23,883 nt of DNA, from contig JACUTO010000004.1 of assembly GCA_014859755.1 (NCBI GenBank), forward strand, positions 1 through 23,883. Direction: 5' to 3'. The DNA is from Candidatus Bathyarchaeota archaeon. Lineage in GTDB: Archaea; Thermoproteota; Bathyarchaeia; Bathyarchaeales; Bathyarchaeaceae. A model generated the notes under the pieces. It made no database searches. It worked only from the letters and a program-made list of their open reading frames with translations, and had not been told where the DNA came from. This document shows, piece by piece, positions 14,162 through 22,123 of this stretch. Each line of letters opens with the position of its first letter. The stretch's first letter is position 1. Made by a program: the position numbers and the translations under genes.

Positions 14162-17100
14162 TTGGAAATCTCACAAGACGACCTTCTTCTTCTCCAAAAA
14201 TCCTTCTTTAAAGAAAAAGGCCTAGTTAGACAACATTTGGACTCCTACAACAAATTCATCGACCATGGAATCCAAGAAGTCGTAGACGAAACCGGCGAAA
14301 TCAACATCGAAATCCCAGAAATGCCCTACAGCATAAAACTCGGCCAACTGTGGATAATAGATCCTCAATCAAAAATCAGTGGAACATACATCACTGAGGT
14401 CGATGGAACAAAACACGAAATCTTCCCCATGGAAGCACGCTTCCGAAACCTAACCTATGCTGCACCCCTCGCCCTAGAAATGACCCCAATAATCGATGGA
14501 AGAGAACAAGAACCCGAACTCGTTCTAATAGGTAACCTTCCAGTTATGCTAAAGTCCAAACTCTGCATCCTCTCCCAACTAACCCCTGAAGAGCTAATTG
14601 AACACGGAGAGGACCCAAACGACTCAGGCGGTTACTTCATCATTAACGGTTCCGAACGCGTCGTTGTCGCCATGGAGGATCTAGCTGCAAACCGTATCCT
14701 CGTAGACATAGACACGCGCGGAGCAAAACCCGTTTATCAAGCCAAAATCTTCTCTACTACGGTGGGTTTCAGAGCAAGAATTCAGCTACGAATGAAGTCT
14801 GATAGGACCCTCTACGTTTCAATACCAGGCGTTCCCACAGAAATACCCTTTATGATTTTAATGCGAGCACTCGGACTAGAATCAGACAAAGAAATCGCCG
14901 AAACGGTTTCTCCAGAAAAAATCGTGCAAAACGAGCTTGAAGCTTCCTTTGAAAAGGCCACGGGCTTCGACACTGTTAAAGATGCCATAATGTACATCGG
15001 AAACCGTGTAGCTCACGGACAAGTAGAAGAATACCGCATCCAAAAAGCCGAGAACATTATTGACCGAAACTTTCTACCCCACATTGGCCGAACCAATGAA
15101 AAACGTGTAGAAAAAGCGCTTTTCCTCGGAGAAATGGCTTGCCGAGTTATCGAACTGAAGCTTGGAAGAAGAAAACCAGATGACAAAGACCACTTCAAAA
15201 ATAAACGCTTAAAACTCGCGGGTCCTCTGCTCGCTGATCTTTTCAGAATAGCCTTCAGAAATCTGTGTCGAGACATAAAATACCAGCTTGAACGGATGGG
15301 TATCAAACGGCAGATGATCACGGTCTCAGCTGCTGTCCGTCCCGGAATTATTAGTGACCGCCTTCAACACGCCCTTGCAACAGGCAACTGGGGGCGAGGC
15401 CGCGTCGGCATCACACAACTTCTTGATCGAACAAACACGGTTTCCACCCTAAGCCACCTACGAAGATTACAGTCCCCGCTCAGTCGCAGCCAGCCCAACT
15501 TCGAGGCACGAGACCTGCACCCAACTCATTGGGGACGATTGTGTCCAAATGAAACACCTGAGGGATCAAACTGCGGTTTGGTAAAAAACCTCGCTCTAGC
15601 TGCTTCCACATCCGTTAGCGTAGATCCCGAAAAAATGAAGCAAACCCTTTATCGAATGGGTGTGGTTCCGGTTCAAGAAACAAATGAGGCCCTACGAATT
15701 TCAGGCGCCAAAGTATTCGTGGACGGTTGTATCATTGGTTATTGTATGTCACCGCAGGAGTTAGTAGATGAATTAAGGAGAAAACGTAGGAAAGGAGAAA
15801 TATCTACAGAAGTCAACGTTGCTCATTTTTCAAAGCTTTACGGAGAAAGAGAAGAGATTTACGTTAATTGCGATGAAGGGCGTGTACGTCGGCCCCTCAT
15901 AATAGTTGAAAACGGAGTACCCAAATTACAGCCAGAGCACATCGAAAAAATTCGCTCCGAAGAATGGACTTGGGAGAATCTTATTAAACAAGGCATAATC
16001 GGATATATTGACGCCGAAGAAGAAGAAAACGTGTTTGTTGCTCTGAATTTTGATGAGGTTACCCCTGAACACACCCATGTCGAGGTTGCTTCCTACACCA
16101 TTCTCGGAATATGCGCGTCCATCATACCATATCCCGAACACAACCAATCTCCACGCAACTCTTACGAGGCGGCTATGGCTAAGCAAGCTCTAGGGATAAA
16201 CGTAACCAACTTCCTCCATCGAGTTGATTCCCGTTCCCACATTCTACACAACCCGCAAGCACCCTTGGTGAAGACGAAGCCAATGGATATCATAGGATAC
16301 GACCTTCGACCTTCAGGTCAAAACTGCGTTGTTGCTATTGTATCATTCGAGGGTTACAACATGGAAGACGCCCTCATCTTCAACAAGGCCTCCATCGAAC
16401 GGGGTTTGGGACGCTCCACATTTTATCGCATTTATGCGGCTGAGTGCCGCCAATACCTAGGCGGCCTTAGAGACCGATTTGTCGTACCAGAGACGGGGAT
16501 CAGAGGATATCGAGGCGAACAATATTACCGCCTTCTCGAACCAGACGGCATTGTTAGCCTAGAATCCGAGGTAACTGGCGGCGACGTTCTCATCGGAAGA
16601 ACGAGTCCACCTAGATTCCTCGAGGAATACAAAGAGTTTGAGATCAAAGGCCCAACCATGAGAGACACTTCCGTTGATGTGAGACAATCTGAGACCGGCG
16701 TTGTGGACGATATTTTTATCACAGAGACACGTGAGGGAAGTAAGTTAGTAAAGGTTAGAGTCCGTGATCAACGTATCCCAGAACTGGGCGACAAATTTGC
16801 TTCTCGCCACGGACAAAAAGGCGTCATAGGAATGATTGTGCCCCAGGAAGATGTGCCCTTCACCCCAGAAGGCATCGTTCCCGACATCATAGTTAACCCC
16901 CACGCAATGCCGTCACGAATGACCATCGGACAGTTCCTCGAATCCATGGCTGGAAAGGTTGCCGCAGCAAGAGGTAGACCAGTTGATGGAACACCCTTCA
17001 CCAATGAGAGGCCGGAACAATTAAAAAGAGAATTAGTCAAGCTTGGCTTCAGCCATACGGGTCGAGAAATTCTTTACAATGGCGTTTCAGGTGAGAAATT

Positions 17101-17524
17101 CGTTGCCGACATTTTCATGGGCATAGTATACTATCAAAAGCTTCACCACATGGTTGCAGATAAGATTCACGCAAGGGCCCGAGGGCAAGTTCAAATGTTG
17201 ACGCGTCAACCGACCGAGGGGCGTGCAAGGGGCGGCGGATTGCGGTTTGGCGAGATGGAGAGAGACTGTTTGATTGGACATGGCGCTGCCATGCTGCTGA
17301 GAGATCGGTTGCTTGAGGAATCCGATAAATACCTTCTGTATGTGTGCGAAAATTGCGGCTTCATCGCTTATTATGATATTAAGCAACGCAGGTATATGTG
17401 TCGACTTTGTGAAGAAAAAGCCCAGATTTCTCCAGTAATCGTTTCCTACGCCTTCAAGCTTCTTCTACAAGAACTGATGAGCCTCTGCGTAGCCCCCTAC
17501 CTCAAATTGGAGGAGAGAGCGTGA
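14162..17524 (+). CDS. rpoB: DNA-directed RNA polymerase subunit B (Rpo2), unsplit
   Basis: The second-largest catalytic subunit of archaeal RNA polymerase, 1120 residues in one chain; methanogens and some other Euryarchaeota split it into B'' and B'. Visible landmarks: THWGRLCPNETPEGSNCGL in the central part; GDKFASRHGQKGVIG at about residues 876-890, an active-site region; NPHAMPSRMTIGQ soon after; and the C-terminal zinc site with Cys1062/1065 and Cys1080/1083. The start is TTG at 14162: an in-frame stop lies at 14153-14155, no other start is near, and a GGAGG site is about 12 bases upstream. The leader is long and structured. The stop overlaps the GTG of rpoA, so the two subunits are coupled. 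rpoH, often just upstream in archaea, is absent here. Confidence 0.97.
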   Translation: MEISQDDLLLLQKSFFKEKGLVRQHLDSYNKFIDHGIQEVVDETGEINIEIPEMPYSIKLGQLWIIDPQSKISGTYITEVDGTKHEIFPMEARFRNLTYAAPLALEMTPIIDGREQEPELVLIGNLPVMLKSKLCILSQLTPEELIEHGEDPNDSGGYFIINGSERVVVAMEDLAANRILVDIDTRGAKPVYQAKIFSTTVGFRARIQLRMKSDRTLYVSIPGVPTEIPFMILMRALGLESDKEIAETVSPEKIVQNELEASFEKATGFDTVKDAIMYIGNRVAHGQVEEYRIQKAENIIDRNFLPHIGRTNEKRVEKALFLGEMACRVIELKLGRRKPDDKDHFKNKRLKLAGPLLADLFRIAFRNLCRDIKYQLERMGIKRQMITVSAAVRPGIISDRLQHALATGNWGRGRVGITQLLDRTNTVSTLSHLRRLQSPLSRSQPNFEARDLHPTHWGRLCPNETPEGSNCGLVKNLALAASTSVSVDPEKMKQTLYRMGVVPVQETNEALRISGAKVFVDGCIIGYCMSPQELVDELRRKRRKGEISTEVNVAHFSKLYGEREEIYVNCDEGRVRRPLIIVENGVPKLQPEHIEKIRSEEWTWENLIKQGIIGYIDAEEEENVFVALNFDEVTPEHTHVEVASYTILGICASIIPYPEHNQSPRNSYEAAMAKQALGINVTNFLHRVDSRSHILHNPQAPLVKTKPMDIIGYDLRPSGQNCVVAIVSFEGYNMEDALIFNKASIERGLGRSTFYRIYAAECRQYLGGLRDRFVVPETGIRGYRGEQYYRLLEPDGIVSLESEVTGGDVLIGRTSPPRFLEEYKEFEIKGPTMRDTSVDVRQSETGVVDDIFITETREGSKLVKVRVRDQRIPELGDKFASRHGQKGVIGMIVPQEDVPFTPEGIVPDIIVNPHAMPSRMTIGQFLESMAGKVAAARGRPVDGTPFTNERPEQLKRELVKLGFSHTGREILYNGVSGEKFVADIFMGIVYYQKLHHMVADKIHARARGQVQMLTRQPTEGRARGGGLRFGEMERDCLIGHGAAMLLRDRLLEESDKYLLYVCENCGFIAYYDIKQRRYMCRLCEEKAQISPVIVSYAFKLLLQELMSLCVAPYLKLEERA

Positions 17525-20500
17525 AAATGGCGATGGAAGAAGCCGTTCACAAGGTCATAGATGAACTTTATTTCGGATTAATCTCACCACAAGACATACG
17601 CAGGTTTTCTGTTGCAGAGATACAAACCGCCGACACTTACGATGAAGATGGAGCCCCGATAACATCGGGGCTCATGGACGGTAGGTTAGGAACACTTGAG
17701 CCTAGGCAACGATGCAAAACCTGTGGAAACACCGCCATACGATGCCCGGGACATTTTGGGCACATAGAATTGGCGGTTCCCATTATTCACATAGAATTCA
17801 CCAAAATAATCTACAACCTTCTTCAGGCCACATGTAGAAACTGTGGGCGTGTCTTACTGTCTGACATCCGAATTGCCAAAATCAGGGACACAATTCGGCA
17901 TACTCGTATGCTGATGGGAATAGTGCCTAGCGAATTTTACAAAAAAATGTTAAAGGAAGCAAAGAAAAAAGAGTGCCCCCATTGTGGAGCCCAGCAATTT
18001 AAAATAGAATTCGCAAAACCCACAACCTTTTACGAGATTTTGGAGGAAGGAGCACAAAGATTAACACAAAGTATGGTTCGAGAGCGACTTGAACGGATAC
18101 CCGACGACGATCTTGAATTGTTTGGTTTCAACCCAAAGAGCGCTCGACCAGAATGGATGGTCCTACAGGTTCTTCCGGTTCCACCAGTCTATGTGAGACC
18201 CTCAATAACCTTAGAATCAGGTATCCGGTCCGAAGACGACTTAACTCATAAACTCGTTGACGTTATCCGCATCAATCAGCGATTGAAGGAAAACATGGAG
18301 GCAGGAGCTCCAACGCTCATCATCCAAGACCTATCTGAGCTTCTACAGTATCACGTAACTACGTACTTTAACAATGAAGCTTCAGGAATTCCTCCTGCTA
18401 GACATCGCTCAGGAAGAGCGCTTAAGACCTTGTCGCAACGCCTTAAAGGGAAGGAAGGGAGATTTAGAAGTAACCTCTCCGGGAAAAGGGTGGACTTTTC
18501 AGCGCGCACCGTGATCTCCCCCGACCCCGATCTTGATATCAGCGAAGTTGGAGTGCCCTTGGACGTTGCCACGAGGCTTTCTATGCCCGAGAAGGTTACT
18601 GTATGGAATATTGATGCAATGGGAAAGCTGGTTGTCAATGGTCCCGAAAAATATCCCGGCGCCCTTTATGTCGTGAGACCAGACGGTAAACGTGTTAGAT
18701 TGGAATTCGTTGCTGAACGAGAAAAAGTTGCCGAAGCTTTAGAACCCGGCTTCATCGTAGAGCGTCACCTTAGGAATGGTGACATCGCCATTTTTAACAG
18801 ACAACCATCTCTTCACCGGATGTCCATCATGGCGCATTATGTTAGAGTGTTACCGCATAAGACATTTCGCTTGCACTTATGCGTTTGTCCTCCCTACAAC
18901 GCTGATTTTGATGGAGACGAAATGAACCTTCATGTGCCGCAGAGTGAAGAAGCGCAAACGGAGGCGCGTCTCCTTATGCAGGTTCAAGATCAAATTCTTT
19001 CGCCAAGATTTGGAGGTCCCATCATAGGGGCAATTCGAGACTTCATAACGTCTGCTTATCTTTTCACTCGAAAATCCAACTTTCTCACGAAGGAAGAAGT
19101 TTGCAGGCTACTTGTAGCGGCGGGTTATGAGGGACCTCTTCCCGAACCTGAAATCAAGGAACCTAGGCCTTTTTGGACTGGAAAACAGATATTTAGCCTC
19201 TTTCTTCCGAAGGATTTAAATTACGTATTGAAGGCGACCACTTGCCACAATTGTTCACATTGTCTCTGCGAAGAATGTCCTTACGATGCTTATGTGGTTG
19301 TTAAAGATGGAAAATTAAAGTGTGGCGTGATCGATAGACGTTCCATAGGAGCTGAACAATCAGAGAGTCTTCTTCATCGGATAATAAAGGATTACGGCGC
19401 CCAAGCTGGACGGCAGTTCCTAAATCGCATATGTCAACTTCTCAAGCTTTTTATTACCATGCGGGGCTTCACCTTCTCTTTCGACGAACTTGAATTATCT
19501 GAAACTGCTCAAAAGAAAATCAACAAAACACTAGGGAAATTTGAAAAACGAATAGGGGAATTAATAGTGGCTTTTCGCGACGGCACGCTTCCAAGGCTTC
19601 CAGGCCAGACCCTCAACGAATCCTTTGAAATTTACGTAATGAACGAACTAGCCGGGGCTAGAGACAAAGCTGGGCAAGTTGCCGACGAAGACTTTGAAGT
19701 AGACAATTCGGGAATAATCATGACGAGAACTGGAGCGCGTGGATCCAACCTTAACATAAGTCAAATGACCGCTTGTGTTGGCCAACAGTCTGTAAGAGGA
19801 AAACGGATCATGCGTGGATACGTTAATCGAGCTTTGTCACATTTTAAAGCAGGGGATCCTTCCCCGAAAGCTCGAGGCTTCGTGTATTCTTCTTATCAGC
19901 ATGGTCTAGATCCCATTGAATATTTCTTCCACGCCATGGGTGGACGAGAAGGGTTAGTGGACACAGCCGTGCGGACGCAACAAAGCGGTTACATGCAGAG
20001 ACGACTCATTAACGCCTTGGAACAGCTGCGCGTCGAGTACGACGGAACCGTTCGAAACTCGATTGGCGATATTGTTCAACTCAGATATGGAGAAGACGGA
20101 GTTGACCCAGCTAAAAGCGATCATGGAAAAGCTGTAAACGTCAGCCGTCTTATTGAACAAGTAAAGATCGTGATGGAAAAGGATAAACCCGCACCCAAAG
20201 AGCACATCAGAGAACGCCTTCTTGAGGTTGAATATCAGTTGACGCCCCTTCTTGTGAAAGAGCTAAAATCTGAGTTAACCAAAGCCAAATTGAGCCGCGA
20301 AGGAGTTGATCAAGCGGTCAACTTAACCTTAGAAAACTATAAACGAGCTCTCGTCGAGCCTGGTGAGGCTGTTGGAATCGTGGCTGCCCAATCCATGGGC
20401 GAGCCTGGCACTCAGATGACGCTTCGAACGTTTCACTACGCTGGGGTCCGGGAACAAAACGTAACTCTCGGCTTACCCCGCCTTATCGAAATAGTCGACG

Positions 20501-21345
20501 CTAGACGAACACCCTCCACTCCGATAATGGCAATCTACCTAGACAAGGAGCATCGCAAAAGTAAGGAAAAAGCCACCGAAATCGCTCGCAACATTATCTG
20601 CACAAACATAGAAGACATCATAGAAGCTGAACCTTACATAGATCCCGAGCAAGAAGCGGTTGTCATCAAACTTAATCCTAGCATGATGGAAGAACGTGCC
20701 GTCACGGCAGAAGAGTTACCTGAGATGCTACACATACCGAATTATACAGTAAAAGTCAAGAATGGTCTCTTGGTAATCAAACCTAATAAACCAACAGATC
20801 TTAAGAAGCTCCTAGACAAGATCTCTGACCAGTATGTGAAAGGTGCACCGGGCATTCGCAGAGTTCTTGTCACCGAGGAGGAGGGAGAGTGGGTTATACG
20901 AACAGACGGCTCTAACTTGCCGAGAACCCTTGACGTTTACGGTGTGGATCCAACACGAACAACCACTAACCATGTACATGAAATCGCCAAAACGCTGGGA
21001 GTTGAAGCGGCCAGAAACTCGATAATCAGAGAAGCCATGGGCGTTCTTGAGGAGCAGGGCCTTGACGTGGACATACGACATGTTATGTTGGTGGCCGACA
21101 TCATGACCTCAACCGGCGATGTGCGGCAAATAGGGAGACATGGAATCAGCGGAGAAAAATCCAGCGTTCTTGCAAGGGCAGCCTTCGAGATCACGGTTCC
21201 AAACATAGTTGAGGCAGCCATCAGAGGGGAAAGCGATCCTCTGAAGGGAGTAACCGAAAACGTTATAGTGGGACAATCCATACCCATTGGCACAGGCTTA
21301 GTGGATCTTTATATGTCAACTGCTGGTCGAGAGAAAACAAAATGA
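17521..21345 (+). CDS. rpoA: DNA-directed RNA polymerase subunit A (Rpo1), unsplit A'-A'' chain
   Basis: The largest catalytic subunit, 1274 residues. The N-terminal clamp has a zinc site (Cys65, Cys68, Cys75, His78) and a second Cys pair set (Cys105/108 with Cys152/155). The Mg-binding active site NADFDGDEMNLH is near residues 459-470. A further cysteine cluster CHNCSHCLCEEC lies at about 575-586. The trigger-loop region PGEAVGIVAAQSMGEPGTQ begins near 947 and belongs to A''. The A'/A'' boundary of other archaea would fall near residues 890-905, and the chain runs through it without a stop. Start is GTG 17521 (overlapping the rpoB stop) or ATG 17527, behind GGAGGAG. Its own end overlaps the eL30 start by 4 bases. 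Confidence 0.97.
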   Translation: MKMAMEEAVHKVIDELYFGLISPQDIRRFSVAEIQTADTYDEDGAPITSGLMDGRLGTLEPRQRCKTCGNTAIRCPGHFGHIELAVPIIHIEFTKIIYNLLQATCRNCGRVLLSDIRIAKIRDTIRHTRMLMGIVPSEFYKKMLKEAKKKECPHCGAQQFKIEFAKPTTFYEILEEGAQRLTQSMVRERLERIPDDDLELFGFNPKSARPEWMVLQVLPVPPVYVRPSITLESGIRSEDDLTHKLVDVIRINQRLKENMEAGAPTLIIQDLSELLQYHVTTYFNNEASGIPPARHRSGRALKTLSQRLKGKEGRFRSNLSGKRVDFSARTVISPDPDLDISEVGVPLDVATRLSMPEKVTVWNIDAMGKLVVNGPEKYPGALYVVRPDGKRVRLEFVAEREKVAEALEPGFIVERHLRNGDIAIFNRQPSLHRMSIMAHYVRVLPHKTFRLHLCVCPPYNADFDGDEMNLHVPQSEEAQTEARLLMQVQDQILSPRFGGPIIGAIRDFITSAYLFTRKSNFLTKEEVCRLLVAAGYEGPLPEPEIKEPRPFWTGKQIFSLFLPKDLNYVLKATTCHNCSHCLCEECPYDAYVVVKDGKLKCGVIDRRSIGAEQSESLLHRIIKDYGAQAGRQFLNRICQLLKLFITMRGFTFSFDELELSETAQKKINKTLGKFEKRIGELIVAFRDGTLPRLPGQTLNESFEIYVMNELAGARDKAGQVADEDFEVDNSGIIMTRTGARGSNLNISQMTACVGQQSVRGKRIMRGYVNRALSHFKAGDPSPKARGFVYSSYQHGLDPIEYFFHAMGGREGLVDTAVRTQQSGYMQRRLINALEQLRVEYDGTVRNSIGDIVQLRYGEDGVDPAKSDHGKAVNVSRLIEQVKIVMEKDKPAPKEHIRERLLEVEYQLTPLLVKELKSELTKAKLSREGVDQAVNLTLENYKRALVEPGEAVGIVAAQSMGEPGTQMTLRTFHYAGVREQNVTLGLPRLIEIVDARRTPSTPIMAIYLDKEHRKSKEKATEIARNIICTNIEDIIEAEPYIDPEQEAVVIKLNPSMMEERAVTAEELPEMLHIPNYTVKVKNGLLVIKPNKPTDLKKLLDKISDQYVKGAPGIRRVLVTEEEGEWVIRTDGSNLPRTLDVYGVDPTRTTTNHVHEIAKTLGVEAARNSIIREAMGVLEEQGLDVDIRHVMLVADIMTSTGDVRQIGRHGISGEKSSVLARAAFEITVPNIVEAAIRGESDPLKGVTENVIVGQSIPIGTGLVDLYMSTAGREKTK

Positions 21346-21653
21346 TCGACGTAAACAAGGCTATCGTCACCACCGTGAAAACCGGAAAGGTCCTGTTTGG
21401 AACTAATAATGCTATAAACAGTGCTAAGACAAGAAAAGCTAAGTTAATAATCGTTGCATCAAACTGTCCACAGAAAATTCGCGGAGACATTGAATATTAT
21501 TGTAAGCTTTCTAACATTCCGGTGACTATTTATAAAGGGAACAGAATAGACTTAGGCGCGGTATGTGGAAAACCGTTTAAGGTTTCAGCCTTGACCATAA
21601 GGGAACCAGGTGATTCAGACATCCTCAAGCTCACGGAGGCAGAGAATGTCTAG
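21342..21653 (+). CDS. rpl30e: Large-subunit ribosomal protein eL30
   Basis: A 103-residue protein of the L7Ae/L30e fold, which binds kink-turn RNA in the large ribosomal subunit. The N-terminal VKTGKVLFGTNNAINSAKTRKAKLI pattern and the later PVTIYKG and LGAVCGKPF are typical of L30e. Its ATG overlaps the rpoA stop (ATGA), and this rpoA-rpl30e-nusA order is standard in archaeal rpo operons. Its own end overlaps nusA. No unusual features. Confidence 0.95.
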   Translation: MIDVNKAIVTTVKTGKVLFGTNNAINSAKTRKAKLIIVASNCPQKIRGDIEYYCKLSNIPVTIYKGNRIDLGAVCGKPFKVSALTIREPGDSDILKLTEAENV

Positions 21654-22083
21654 CGGAATAAAATTCACGAGTCGAGAGATGCGCTACATCGCCCTATTCG
21701 AAAGCATAACAGGCGCAACTGTGAAAGACTGCATAGTCGACAACGATCTCAACAGAATAATTTTCGTCGTAAAAGAAGGAAATATTGGAATGGCCATAGG
21801 GAGGAGAGGCAAAAACATCCATCTCCTAGAAAAAATGACTGGAAAAAAACATGAAGTAATAGAACACTCAGAAAATCCCACCCAATTTATCAGGAACGCT
21901 CTGAAACCCGCCAAGATAGATGAGATACGCATAACCGAGCGCCCAGACGGAAAAACAATTGCCGTAGTCTCCGTGAACCCTAGATACAAGGGTGTTGCCA
22001 TCGGCAAAAATGGAAGGAACGCTGAACGAATACGGTTTCTAGCAAAAAGATACTTCCAAATACAAAATGTCAGCATAACGTGA
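21646..22083 (+). CDS. nusA: Archaeal NusA-like transcription factor (two KH domains)
   Basis: A 145-residue protein with two KH RNA-binding domains and none of the S1 or N-terminal domains of bacterial NusA. The KH loops are GRRG (in MAIGRRGKNI) and GKNG (in VAIGKNGRNAERI). The family is thought to act in transcription elongation or termination. I place the start at ATG 21646, with GGAGG six bases upstream and an 8-base overlap with eL30; the open frame back to 21610 adds a Ser/Arg-rich stretch that comes from reading eL30 in another frame. It is the last gene of the operon; rps12 and rps7, which often follow, are replaced by a convergent hdrA gene 40 bases away. Confidence 0.93.
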   Translation: MSSGIKFTSREMRYIALFESITGATVKDCIVDNDLNRIIFVVKEGNIGMAIGRRGKNIHLLEKMTGKKHEVIEHSENPTQFIRNALKPAKIDEIRITERPDGKTIAVVSVNPRYKGVAIGKNGRNAERIRFLAKRYFQIQNVSIT

Positions 22084-22123
22084 AGTTAATTCTGAAAGAA
22101 ACATGATTTCAAGACCTACATAA

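Noticed and set aside
20843..21293. Long frames on both strands inside the 3' part of rpoA, and similar shadows in hmgA, prs, rpoB and hdrA
   Set aside because: They lie wholly within confidently identified genes and show low-complexity antisense composition.
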